From positions 1 to 52,693 of the forward strand of contig CAZTUA010000006.1 of the NCBI GenBank assembly GCA_964616545.1: a stretch of DNA of 52,693 bases, read 5' to 3'. The DNA is from JAQVEM01 sp964616545. Its GTDB lineage: Bacteria > Actinomycetota > Humimicrobiia > Humimicrobiales > Humimicrobiaceae. Of this stretch, positions 8,298-17,096 are shown piece after piece. A program made the translations under genes and the position numbers. The notes under the pieces were generated by a model, which saw only the letters and a list, made by a program, of their open reading frames with translations, was not told the DNA's origin and ran no database searches. Every line of letters starts with the position of its first letter. Position 1 is the first letter of the stretch.

Positions 8298-10031
8298 ATG
8301 AAAGTTTCAAGTGTCAGCTGGAAAATTGGCGGGGAAGCCGGTTATGGAATAATGACCACCGGATTAATTTTTTCCAGGATATTTGCAAGGAAAGGTTATT
8401 CAGTAGTTGACTACAACGAATATCCATCGCTGATAAGAGGCGGCCACAACACCTATACGGTGAGAATAAGCTCAGGTAAAGTTTTTTCTGTTAAGAAGAG
8501 TATAAATATTCTTGTTGCATTAAATGAGGAAACTATAAAACTTCACCAGGAAGAGGTTTCATATGGTGGGTATATTGTATATGATGATAAAATTGGTGAC
8601 GTTGCTGATTTTAAGAAAGATAGAAAAGATATCAATTACGTTATGGTGCCTTTCTCCAGGATAATTTCAGAGCTGGAAGTCCCTGAGATTATGATGAATA
8701 ATATCTCGCTTGGATCATCAACTGCTCTTTTAAACTACGATATTGAAATACTGAAGGATACAATAAGAGATGTCTTTAGCGGAAAAGGGGAGGAAATCGC
8801 AAACCTCAATATTAAATCAGCTGAACTTGGCTATAAATATATAAAAGAGAAGTTAAAATTAAATGCTTACGAGCTTGAAATAGTAAAGCCGGTAAATAAA
8901 ATCCTTGTAACAGGAAATGATGCAGTTTTTTTAGGTGCTGTCAGAGCGGGCTGCAAATTTTATGCTGCCTATCCAATGACCCCTTCTTCTTCGATATTGC
9001 ATTCATTCGCTTCAGCAGAAAATGACTTTAATATTGTAACAAAGCATGCAGAAGATGAGATAGCGGTAATTAATATGGTGCTAGGTGCTTCTTATGCAGG
9101 CGTGAGAGCTATGGCTGCAACGTCGGGAGGAGGATTCTCTCTCATGAATGAAGGAATAGGCAGTGCTGCAATGACTGAAACCCCGCTAGTCGTTGTATTA
9201 TGCCAGAGGCCTGCTCCTGCTACAGGGATGCCTACCTGGACAGGACAGGAAGATTTATTGTTTGCAAGTCATGCATCACATGGAGAGTTTTTAAGGGTAA
9301 TAATGGCACCTGGTGACCCTGAAGAATGTTTTTATCTAACCGGCAAGGCGTTTAATATTGCTGATAAATATCAAATTCCTGTTATTATCATACTGGATAA
9401 GTACTTATCTGAAAGTCATTTTTCATTTGATAGATTTGATTTCAAAAACATCACGGTAAACAGGGGTAAAATGATAACATCCGGCAGGGAGATAAAAAGT
9501 GAGTATAAGCGTTATTCTGATACCAGAGACGGTATCTCTCCCAGAACTATACCCGGCGTGGAAGATGGAATCCATATTGCCAACAGTGATGAGCATGACC
9601 AGTACGGATACTCTGATGACAGTGCCCATAATAGAAAAACAATGGTTGATAAAAGATTTATGAAAATAAAGAAACTAATTGAAGAAATCCCTCCTCCCAG
9701 AATATACGGGCCCACAGATGCTGAAATCACAATCTGGAGCTGGGGCTCCTGCAAAGGTCCCATTCTGGAGGCCATGGATACACTAAATCAGAAAGAAAAA
9801 AGAGTAAACCTTATACACTTTACTTATTTGTATCCGTTTGATTGCGATGTTATTAACGGAATTATAGGTGAAAATAATAAAAATATAGTGGTGGAGAATA
9901 ATAAAACATCACAGCTGTCAAAATTAATAATGATGAATACAGGATACAGAATAAAAAATAAGATATTAAAATACAGCGGCAGACAGTTTTTACCGGAAGA
10001 GATTATTAACGGTATAGAGAAAATTGAATGA
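8298..10031 (+). CDS. korA: 2-oxoacid:ferredoxin oxidoreductase, fused gamma-alpha subunit
   Basis: A 577-residue subunit in which the gamma domain (about 1-190, with GGEAGYGIM and RGGHNTY motifs) precedes the alpha domain (about 200-577, with the YPMTPSSS motif and the HAEDEIAVINMVLGAS block). This is the two-subunit KorAB type that oxidatively decarboxylates 2-oxoacids such as 2-oxoglutarate to acyl-CoA while reducing ferredoxin. The start is the ATG at 8298, preceded by GAAGGA. The beta subunit follows 50 bases later. No separate ferredoxin-like delta subunit is nearby, so a free ferredoxin is the likely acceptor. Which 2-oxoacid is used cannot be read here. Confidence 0.9.
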   Translation: MKVSSVSWKIGGEAGYGIMTTGLIFSRIFARKGYSVVDYNEYPSLIRGGHNTYTVRISSGKVFSVKKSINILVALNEETIKLHQEEVSYGGYIVYDDKIGDVADFKKDRKDINYVMVPFSRIISELEVPEIMMNNISLGSSTALLNYDIEILKDTIRDVFSGKGEEIANLNIKSAELGYKYIKEKLKLNAYELEIVKPVNKILVTGNDAVFLGAVRAGCKFYAAYPMTPSSSILHSFASAENDFNIVTKHAEDEIAVINMVLGASYAGVRAMAATSGGGFSLMNEGIGSAAMTETPLVVVLCQRPAPATGMPTWTGQEDLLFASHASHGEFLRVIMAPGDPEECFYLTGKAFNIADKYQIPVIIILDKYLSESHFSFDRFDFKNITVNRGKMITSGREIKSEYKRYSDTRDGISPRTIPGVEDGIHIANSDEHDQYGYSDDSAHNRKTMVDKRFMKIKKLIEEIPPPRIYGPTDAEITIWSWGSCKGPILEAMDTLNQKEKRVNLIHFTYLYPFDCDVINGIIGENNKNIVVENNKTSQLSKLIMMNTGYRIKNKILKYSGRQFLPEEIINGIEKIE

Positions 10032-10081
10032 TAGCTTTAAATATCTGCTGGTCCGGGTAAATTATATTACAATAATTATAA

Positions 10082-10990
10082 ATGGTAGAAAAAATGAAAA
10101 AAACAGGGAGTAAATCCAGAAAAAAGAAATATGACCTAACACCGCAGGATTTTAATACTAAAAGAAGACCAACCTGGTGTACGGGCTGTGGTAATTTCGG
10201 GATATGGAATTCCTTAAAAAAAGCATTTGTAAACCTGAACATGAAACCTCATGAAATACTTATTGTATACGGCATAGGCTGTTCGGGAAACGGGGCTAAT
10301 TTTATTAAAACTTATGCATTTCATGCTCTGCACGGTAGGGCGCTTCCGGTGGCTACCGGGGCAAAACTGGCAAATCATAAACTTAATGTAATTATTATGG
10401 CAGGAGATGGTGACGGAGCCGGTATAGGAGGTAATCATTTAATACATACCTGCAGAAGAAATATTAATATGACTTATATCATGCATGATAACAGGATTTA
10501 TGGACTTACAACCGGACAGGTTGCCCCAACAAGTCCCAGAGGACTTAAAACAAAATCAACGCCCTCCGGAGTAATTGAAGAGCCTGTTAATCCTGTTTTG
10601 CTGGCTCTTGCAGCCGGTGCATCTTTTGTGGCAAGGGGCTTTTCCGGGGATACGGGCCAGCTAACTGAAATAATAAAAAAAGCCATAAAACATAAAGGAT
10701 TTTCTTTTATAGACGTTCTTCAGCCCTGTGTAACGTTTAACAAGCAGAACTCATATGGATTTTACAGGGAGAGAATATATAACCTGGATGAAATTAAAGG
10801 TTATGATAAAAAAGATTTAAATGAAGCAATTAAAAAATCCCTTGAGGAAGAAAAAATACCGATAGGGATATTTTATAAAGTTGACAAACCATTATATGAA
10901 GAGAATTTGAAGCAGATAGAAAGAAAACCGCTTGTTGACCATATCATAACAGATATAGATATTAATAAGTTACTGAATAAATACTATTAA
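10082..10990 (+). CDS. korB: 2-oxoacid:ferredoxin oxidoreductase, beta subunit
   Basis: The 302-residue thiamine-diphosphate subunit partnering korA. Cys residues in TWCTGCGNFG near the N-terminus and in GIGCSGNG are typical [4Fe-4S] ligands of KorB. The ThDP/Mg motif is GDGDGAGIGGNH followed by DNRIYGLTTGQ. The LQPCVTFN segment adds the fourth conserved cysteine. The first ATG (10082) lacks a clear ribosome site and a second in-frame ATG lies 12 bases on, so the exact N-terminus is open. Confidence 0.92.
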   Translation: MVEKMKKTGSKSRKKKYDLTPQDFNTKRRPTWCTGCGNFGIWNSLKKAFVNLNMKPHEILIVYGIGCSGNGANFIKTYAFHALHGRALPVATGAKLANHKLNVIIMAGDGDGAGIGGNHLIHTCRRNINMTYIMHDNRIYGLTTGQVAPTSPRGLKTKSTPSGVIEEPVNPVLLALAAGASFVARGFSGDTGQLTEIIKKAIKHKGFSFIDVLQPCVTFNKQNSYGFYRERIYNLDEIKGYDKKDLNEAIKKSLEEEKIPIGIFYKVDKPLYEENLKQIERKPLVDHIITDIDINKLLNKYY

Positions 10991-11051
10991 TTATCTGTTA
11001 TTCAATTAGTATGTTTATTCCTATTTTATTTAAGATATCAAATGTTTCTAT

Positions 11052-11666
11052 ATGAATAATTACAATAGCGATAGTTATAAAAAATTTACAATAGTGGCAA
11101 TATACGGCAGTCCGGATAAAAGAGGTAATACCGCCATGCTTCTTGATAAGCTTCTTGAGGGCGCTGCAGCGGCAGGTAACCGTGGCGGAGGAAATATAGA
11201 GATAAAAAAAATTATGGCAGCCGGACTAAAAATATCTCCCTGCAGGGGGTGCGGCAATTGTTCCAGAACCGGAGAGTGTGTGATAGATGATGATATGCAG
11301 CAGGTATACCATGACTTAATCAGGGCTGACTTTATTGCTGTAACATCACCTGTTTATTTCACAACGGTATCCGGTTATTTAAAAGCGCTGATTGACAGGT
11401 GCCAGAGATTCTGGTCATTAAAATACGAGCATAAAGAAAAGATAGTAACCAAAAACAGGAAAGGTATTTTTATAAGTACCGCAGGTTCCGGTTCAGAAAA
11501 GATTTTTAGCTGTCCGCAGAAAGTAATACGCTCTTTTTTTGATGTCCTTTATGTTGATTATTTGTGTAATTTCGTATTTAATAGCGTGGATGAACCCGGA
11601 GATATACTTAAAGATAAGAAAGCTCTTGAGACCTTATACAGGTTTGGTAAAGAAAAAATTTTATAA
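11052..11666 (+). CDS. Flavodoxin-fold FMN reductase / iron-sulfur flavoprotein-like
   Basis: A 204-residue NAD(P)H-dependent FMN reductase-like protein. It has the FMN phosphate loop YGSPDKRGNTA near residues 19-29, then CRGCGNCSRTGECVIDDD, where four cysteines are tightly spaced, and SPVYFTTVSGYLKALIDR. Such compact cysteine motifs occur in the iron-sulfur flavoproteins of anaerobes, which shuttle electrons from ferredoxin or reduce oxygen species. Whether this one binds a cluster is inferred. There is no good ribosome site at the chosen ATG. It lies between the 2-oxoacid oxidoreductase and a thiol-redox pair. Confidence 0.78.
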   Translation: MNNYNSDSYKKFTIVAIYGSPDKRGNTAMLLDKLLEGAAAAGNRGGGNIEIKKIMAAGLKISPCRGCGNCSRTGECVIDDDMQQVYHDLIRADFIAVTSPVYFTTVSGYLKALIDRCQRFWSLKYEHKEKIVTKNRKGIFISTAGSGSEKIFSCPQKVIRSFFDVLYVDYLCNFVFNSVDEPGDILKDKKALETLYRFGKEKIL

Positions 11667-11682
11667 ATAAAAGAGGATGAAA

Positions 11683-12162
11683 ATGAAAAAGTTTTATTTT
11701 ATAAATATATTAATACTTGTAATGCTGATCTTGCTGGTTTTTACAGGCTGCAGAACATCTGAATCTTCTGCTGGAGATTTTACCCTGACGGATCTTAATG
11801 GGAACGAATTATCATTATCGGAATTCAATGGGAAAATAGTGGTATTGAATTTCTGGGCAACCTGGTGCCCTCCATGCAGACAGGAGATTCCTGATTTTAT
11901 TAAAATATATAGCAAATACAGGGACATGGATATACAGTTTATAGGAGTTTCTAATGAAGATGCTGAAACTTTAAAACAATTTAGCGAAGATTACGGTATA
12001 AATTACCCTATTCTGGTTGACAACAGAGGTATTATGGAAAAGTGGCAGATCAGGGCAATTCCCACAACTTTTATACTTGATAGAAAAGGAAAGATTATTT
12101 TAAAAAATGTAGGAATGATGACCGAAGAACAATTGGAAAATATCTTAGAAGATGAGTTGTAA
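11683..12162 (+). CDS. TlpA/ResA-like thioredoxin-fold lipoprotein
   Basis: A 159-residue extracytoplasmic thiol-disulfide oxidoreductase. The N-terminus is a lipoprotein signal (hydrophobic stretch ending in VFTGC, about residue 23), followed by an AhpC/TSA-redoxin domain with the active site WCPPC in FWATWCPPCRQEIP. The cis-proline segment AIPTTFIL is present. I chose the second ATG (11683) because AAGAGG precedes it by six bases; the first ATG overlaps that ribosome site. CcdA starts immediately after the stop and is expected to pass electrons to this protein from cytoplasmic thioredoxin. Confidence 0.88.
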   Translation: MKKFYFINILILVMLILLVFTGCRTSESSAGDFTLTDLNGNELSLSEFNGKIVVLNFWATWCPPCRQEIPDFIKIYSKYRDMDIQFIGVSNEDAETLKQFSEDYGINYPILVDNRGIMEKWQIRAIPTTFILDRKGKIILKNVGMMTEEQLENILEDEL

Positions 12163-12897
12163 ATGCTGGAAGTAAGTTTATTCTCGGCTTTTATAGGGGG
12201 TCTACTCGCATTTTTGTCTCCCTGTATCCTGCCTGTTGTTCCTGTTTATATAAGCTTAATGTCAGGCAGAGCAATTTATAAAAGCAAGCATATAAAAGCT
12301 CCAGAGCGGCTCTACCTGCTGTTAAACAGCCTGCTTTTTGTATGTGGTTTTTCGCTGGTGTTTATAGCCCTCGGTTCAACTGCTACTGTTATAGGCAGGG
12401 CACTGAGCGAATATTCCGGTATTATTTCCAGAATAGGGGGAGTTGTACTGATTATATTCGGTTTGCAATATACAGGTCTTTTTAGAATACCTTTCCTGAA
12501 TATGGAAAAAAGATTTAATATTCCCTCCTCTTTAAAGTCGGGATATCTGGGCTCTTTCGTAACGGGAATAATATTCTCTTTTGGCTGGGTTCCATGCGTT
12601 GGTATGATACTATCCGGTATATTGCTTCTGGCAAGCCAGCTTGATACCCTGCTTCAGGGAGTGCTTCTTCTGGGTGTATTTTCATCTGGCCTGGGTCTTC
12701 CTTTTATAATTACAGGTATATTTATAAGTTTCTTTTCTGGATTTTTAAAGAAAATAAACAGACATATGAATATTGTGGCTATTATATCAGGTGTTTTTCT
12801 TATAGCGCTCGGGATAGTCTTTGTTACCAATTCAATGAACCGTATAACCAGTCTTTTATCCGGGTATTTTCCCTTTTTAAATAAAATCAATTTTTAA
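12163..12897 (+). CDS. ccdA: CcdA-type thiol-reductant membrane transporter
   Basis: A 244-residue protein with six predicted membrane helices. Two conserved cysteine-proline sites, SPCILPVVPVY (early) and GWVPCVGMIL (fourth helix), form the redox pair of the CcdA/DsbD-beta family. It carries reducing equivalents from cytoplasmic thioredoxin to extracytoplasmic partners such as the TlpA-like lipoprotein just upstream. Its ATG directly abuts the TAA of that gene, so the two are translationally coupled. No cytochrome c maturation genes are nearby, so general extracytoplasmic disulfide reduction is as likely as cytochrome biogenesis. Confidence 0.9.
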   Translation: MLEVSLFSAFIGGLLAFLSPCILPVVPVYISLMSGRAIYKSKHIKAPERLYLLLNSLLFVCGFSLVFIALGSTATVIGRALSEYSGIISRIGGVVLIIFGLQYTGLFRIPFLNMEKRFNIPSSLKSGYLGSFVTGIIFSFGWVPCVGMILSGILLLASQLDTLLQGVLLLGVFSSGLGLPFIITGIFISFFSGFLKKINRHMNIVAIISGVFLIALGIVFVTNSMNRITSLLSGYFPFLNKINF

Positions 12898-13028
12898 ATA
12901 AATTTTTACTTTGATTTGTGCTAAAATCTTAAATATTTATAAATCTGGTATATCTACAAGTCTGATATATATATGAATTCTAATTCAGTTAGATTTGTCT
13001 TAATAAGATTTTACAATAGGAGGATATT

Positions 13029-13856
13029 TTGAGTATTGACCCGATTGCTTTTAGCTTGTTTGGATTTGATATAGCGTGGTATGGAATAATAACTTCACTG
13101 GCGCTCCTGGTAGGTTTTACAGCTGCGTATTTTACAGCCGGATACAGGGGTGAGCAGAAAGACGAGATTTTAAATTTTGCACCGGTCGCAGTAGTATTTT
13201 CGGTTATCGGAGCAAGGCTTGTACATGTTCTGGTGAACTGGTCCTATTACGCGCAGAATCCTGTCTCTGTTTTTGCGCTGAGGAGAGGCGGCCTTGCTAT
13301 TCAGGGAGTTATACTCGGGGGAATAATAGCTTTAATCGTTTTCTGCAGGATACGAAAACTTGATTTCTGGCTGTGGGCTGATATAGCCTCTACGGGACTT
13401 ATTCTTGGACAGGCTATAGGAAGATGGGGCAACTTCATTAACCGGGAAGCTTACGGAAGACCAACCGACCTTCCATGGAAAATCTATATTGAGGAAGCTT
13501 ACAGGATTGAGGGTTACATGAGCTATGAATATTTTCACCCGACCTTTCTGTATGAATCAATATCCAACTTTTTGTTGTTTGCAGTTCTTATGTTCATGCA
13601 CCGGTATTACAGGAACAGGCCGGGGAAAGCCCCCAATGGAATAATACTGGCGATGTATCTTGGAATATACTCGGTTTACAGGACAATTATTGAATATTAC
13701 CGTATTGACAGCACTTCTTACAGCACGCCTTTTGGAGAGGTAAAAGTGGTGTATATTATAAATTTAATAACCATAATAGCTGCGATGCTTATAGCTAATT
13801 ATGTAACCAGAAAGTTCAATGAAAAAAAGCAGATTGAAAAACATGAAGAGAAGTAA
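13029..13856 (+). CDS. lgt: Prolipoprotein diacylglyceryl transferase
   Basis: A 275-residue integral membrane enzyme that transfers diacylglycerol from phosphatidylglycerol to the lipobox cysteine of prolipoproteins. The Lgt signature is present in GRWGNFINREAYGRPT, with the invariant Arg and Asn/Glu residues, and an HPTFLYES segment follows. About seven membrane helices are visible. The start is TTG, with AGGAGG five bases before it. Substrates in this window include the TlpA-like protein and the transporter's binding protein. It has its own ~130-base upstream gap, so it is probably transcribed separately. Confidence 0.93.
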   Translation: MSIDPIAFSLFGFDIAWYGIITSLALLVGFTAAYFTAGYRGEQKDEILNFAPVAVVFSVIGARLVHVLVNWSYYAQNPVSVFALRRGGLAIQGVILGGIIALIVFCRIRKLDFWLWADIASTGLILGQAIGRWGNFINREAYGRPTDLPWKIYIEEAYRIEGYMSYEYFHPTFLYESISNFLLFAVLMFMHRYYRNRPGKAPNGIILAMYLGIYSVYRTIIEYYRIDSTSYSTPFGEVKVVYIINLITIIAAMLIANYVTRKFNEKKQIEKHEEK

Positions 13857-13875
13857 TAGGGCCGGTTCTTTTATT

Positions 13876-14427
13876 CTATCTCATGCTGTATATGCAACCG
13901 CAATAATTCTGCCTGTAGAGACCTGAATTCTTGCTTAATTCAATGGTTTTTTTAAATCCGTCTTTTTTCTTGAAATCTGCCTGGTAAAAATTAATTTTTA
14001 TTAAATGACCTATTTTATTACCGGCTGAATTTATTATTTTCTGGTTTTTATGCGGGCTTACGGTAAGTGTGGTTCCGAAAAAATCAAAACCAAGCTTCTT
14101 TGCAGTTAAAGCTGTTTTTTCGAGACGCATGTTAAAACACAGGGCACATCTCTTTCCGCTCTCCGGCTCATCCTTTAATTTTAAAGTCAGGTTCATCCAT
14201 TTTTTTATCTCATATCTTCCTATTATTAGTGGAATGGAGTGAATTTTCGAAACAGTTTTTACACCGTCAAGTCTCAGTAAATATTCTTTTCCGGGGTGTA
14301 TATTGGGATTATAGTAGAAAAAGGTTACATCGAAATTTTTCTTCAGGAAGAAATAAGGGTAGAGCGAGCATGTACCGCAGCAGACATGAAGAAGCATTTT
14401 AGGTTTTAAGAATGGATTCTCCGGCAT
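13876..14427 (-). CDS. queH: Epoxyqueuosine reductase QueH
   Basis: A 183-residue protein of the former DUF208 family. QueH performs the last step of queuosine synthesis, reducing epoxyqueuosine in tRNA, and is an alternative to cobalamin-dependent QueG. The cysteine motifs fit: HVCCGTCS near the N-terminus, RCALCF in the middle and YCGC at the end. In characterised QueH these bind a [4Fe-4S] cluster and a second metal. The ATG is preceded by a GGGTGCAGG ribosome site. The gene converges with lgt 19 bases away; no other queuosine gene is in the window. Confidence 0.88.
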   Translation of the reverse strand: MPENPFLKPKMLLHVCCGTCSLYPYFFLKKNFDVTFFYYNPNIHPGKEYLLRLDGVKTVSKIHSIPLIIGRYEIKKWMNLTLKLKDEPESGKRCALCFNMRLEKTALTAKKLGFDFFGTTLTVSPHKNQKIINSAGNKIGHLIKINFYQADFKKKDGFKKTIELSKNSGLYRQNYCGCIYSMR

Positions 14428-14450
14428 ATTGCCTGCACCCTAATTTTATT

Positions 14451-14479
14451 TTGCTAATTTTATTTTCTTTAGGTATATT
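14451..14479 (+). promoter_or_regulatory. Candidate promoter of hisD-hisC
   Basis: TTGCTA (14451-14456) and TATATT (14474-14479) are 17 bases apart, 35 bases before hisD, in the divergent gap with queH. Confidence 0.45.
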
Positions 14480-14514
14480 AATAAAAACATTTAAAAGTAT
14501 CAAAGGTTCTTTTT

Positions 14515-15858
14515 ATGGATTATAAATTTTTAAAAGTAGAAAATCCCGGAAAGGTTGAAGAAATCGATATATACATTCCGAAGGGTTTTGAAATTCCCCC
14601 GGGAGTAGACAGGACAGTAAGCAGCATATTAAAAGAAGTAAAAAGAGATGGGGACAGGGCAGTTTTAAAATTCTGCAGGGAGTTTGACTATCCGGAAGCT
14701 GTAGATATTGATGATATAAGGGTAAAAGAAGAAGAAATTAAATCTGCAGCGCTGGATGTAAGAAAATCTTTACCGGATCTGGTGAAAGCGCTTGAGGTGA
14801 GCTATAAAAATATTAAAAAGTTTCACAGTGCCCAGTTTAAAAGAGAAGCAGTGTCCTGGTCCATAAAATCCGGAAAAGGGAAAGAAGCAGGGCAGGTTAT
14901 ACGCCCGCTGGGGAGGGCCGGCTTATATGTTCCCGGCGGAAGATACATATACCCATCTTCAGTGCTTATGGCTGCGGTACCGGCGCAGGTAGCAAAAGTG
15001 AATGAAATAGTAATATGCACGCCGCCGCAATCGGACGGTAATTTAAATAAGGTTCTGCTGTATCTGTGTGACAGGTTAAAAATCAAAGAAGTTTATAAAA
15101 TTGGAGGAGCGCATGCAATAGCTGTTATGACTTACGGAAGTGAGAGTATAAGAAAAGTGGATAAGATTGTAGGACCGGGAAATATTTATGTTACTGCAGC
15201 AAAGAAGAAAGTATTTGGTGACGTGGGAATTGACAGTCTTGCCGGTCCAAGCGATATAACTATACTGGCAGATGATTCTTCTAATGCTTCTTTTATTGCA
15301 GCTGACCTGATAGCACAGGCCGAGCATGATCCTGAATCCAGGAGCATATTATTGACAAACAGTATGGGTACAGCAGAAAAAACAATAAAAAATATTTACA
15401 GGCATTTAGATATACTAGCAGATGAATATGGCAGTAAGGCAAACAGGGAAGTTATTGTAAAATCACTAAAGAAAAACTGTAGAATTATTTATAACAGTGA
15501 TGAAAATACACTTATAAAAATATGCAACACAATAGCACCAGAGCATCTGGAAATTGTAATGGAAAACCACGGGAGAATCCTGAAAAAAATAAAAAACGCA
15601 GGTGCTATATTTCTGGGGCAGTACTGCCCGGTAGCAGCCGGTGATTATTCGGCGGGGACAAATCATATTATTCCAACAGGCGGTAATGCAAGGTTTTCTT
15701 CGCCTCTTGGTGTTGGCGACTTTTTAAAAAGAAGCAGTGTTGCTTTTTATGGTAAAAAGAATTTAGAAAAAGAAGCCGGGTCTATAGAGGCAATATCGGA
15801 ACATGAAAGACTTTATGCACACGGATATTCTGTAAAGATAAGATTTAAGAAAAAATAA
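14515..15858 (+). CDS. hisD: Histidinol dehydrogenase
   Basis: A 447-residue zinc enzyme that oxidises L-histidinol to L-histidine in two NAD+-dependent steps. Family blocks seen include RPLGRAGLYVPGGRY, GGAHAIAVMTYG, KIVGPGN, LAGPSDI, QAEHDPES (zinc-ligand region), APEHLEI and GDYSAGTNHIIPTGG. A ribosome site AAAGG lies eight bases before the ATG. hisC follows after ten bases, giving a two-gene unit for late histidine synthesis. The other his genes are not in this window. Confidence 0.95.
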   Translation: MDYKFLKVENPGKVEEIDIYIPKGFEIPPGVDRTVSSILKEVKRDGDRAVLKFCREFDYPEAVDIDDIRVKEEEIKSAALDVRKSLPDLVKALEVSYKNIKKFHSAQFKREAVSWSIKSGKGKEAGQVIRPLGRAGLYVPGGRYIYPSSVLMAAVPAQVAKVNEIVICTPPQSDGNLNKVLLYLCDRLKIKEVYKIGGAHAIAVMTYGSESIRKVDKIVGPGNIYVTAAKKKVFGDVGIDSLAGPSDITILADDSSNASFIAADLIAQAEHDPESRSILLTNSMGTAEKTIKNIYRHLDILADEYGSKANREVIVKSLKKNCRIIYNSDENTLIKICNTIAPEHLEIVMENHGRILKKIKNAGAIFLGQYCPVAAGDYSAGTNHIIPTGGNARFSSPLGVGDFLKRSSVAFYGKKNLEKEAGSIEAISEHERLYAHGYSVKIRFKKK

Positions 15859-15868
15859 TAGAAGAGAT

Positions 15869-16981
15869 ATGGGTATAGAGATTAAAAAATGGATATCAGA
15901 TATGCCGGAATACATACCGGGTAAAACTATAGAAGAAATAAAAAAAGAATATAATTTAAAGGAAGTTAACAAGCTGGCTTCGAATGAAAATCTATTTGGC
16001 CCTCATTCAGGAGTTATTAAAGAAATCCGTAAAAGCTTAAATGATATTAAATATTATCCTGACGGAGGGAGCTGGGATATAAGGCAGAGGCTCGGCGAGA
16101 AATATAATATAAATATTGATTCTATAATTATGGGCAATGGTACGGACCAGATTATAGAAATGATATGCGATAGCTTTATTGAACCCGGGGAAAATGTTAT
16201 AACCCCGGATCCAACTTTTTTAATTTATGAAAAATCAGCTTTAAAACGTAATGGAGCAGTAGTCAGGGTTCCGCTGAAGGAGTACCGGCAGGATATAGAA
16301 AAGATAGTAAGTTCCATTAATGGAAAGACAAGAATAGTCTTTATTACAAATCCCCATAATCCAACGGGGACCAATATCACCCGGCAGGAATTTGATTATA
16401 TGATAAAAAATATTAAAAGCAATGTCCTGCTTGTTATTGATGAAGCTTACGGGGAATATATGTCAGATGATGAAAGAGTTGATACTGTTAGATATATTTT
16501 AAGACATGAGAATCTTATAATCTTGAGGACATTCTCAAAAATATTCGGACTGGCCGGGCTCAGAATAGGATACGGAATATCCAGTCCTTCAATTATTTCA
16601 GCATTAAATAAAATAAGGCTTCCTTTTAATGTGAATTCAGTTGCGCAGAAAGCAGCCGCAAGGGCGCTGGACAGCGGGTCTTATTCAGATAAAATAAGAG
16701 ATATTGTAAGAGAAGAAAAAAATAAATATTACAGGGTTCTGAGCAAAAATAAAATAGGTTTTATTAAGTCATATGCAAATTTTATTTTAATTGATGCTGG
16801 CAAAAACTGCGATATTATTGTGGAGGAGCTGCTCAAAGCAGGGTTTATTGTGAGACCCGGTAAGAATCTGGGTATTCCCGGCTATATAAGGGTAACCATA
16901 GCTCTGCCCGAGATAAATAAAAAATTTCTGGCAGTCTTTATAAAGATATTTAATAGAACTTACAAGAAATACCAGATTTAA
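15869..16981 (+). CDS. hisC: Histidinol-phosphate aminotransferase
   Basis: A 370-residue class I/II PLP aminotransferase that converts imidazole-acetol phosphate and glutamate to histidinol phosphate. The N-terminal LASNENLFGP block, the NPHNPTGT motif, DEAYGEY and the PLP-lysine motif RTFSKIFGLAGLRIGYG are all present. GAAGAG precedes the ATG. Position directly after hisD supports the histidinol-phosphate assignment over other aromatic-type aminotransferases of this family. Confidence 0.92.
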   Translation: MGIEIKKWISDMPEYIPGKTIEEIKKEYNLKEVNKLASNENLFGPHSGVIKEIRKSLNDIKYYPDGGSWDIRQRLGEKYNINIDSIIMGNGTDQIIEMICDSFIEPGENVITPDPTFLIYEKSALKRNGAVVRVPLKEYRQDIEKIVSSINGKTRIVFITNPHNPTGTNITRQEFDYMIKNIKSNVLLVIDEAYGEYMSDDERVDTVRYILRHENLIILRTFSKIFGLAGLRIGYGISSPSIISALNKIRLPFNVNSVAQKAAARALDSGSYSDKIRDIVREEKNKYYRVLSKNKIGFIKSYANFILIDAGKNCDIIVEELLKAGFIVRPGKNLGIPGYIRVTIALPEINKKFLAVFIKIFNRTYKKYQI

Positions 16982-17096
16982 AGAATAAATTTATGAGTAT
17001 AAAATAAAAATAATATGCCCTGTTTTTATAGAAAGTAAATATTTTTTGTTTTATAATTAATTACTAATTATTAATCATTTAAAAGAGGAGAAAAAA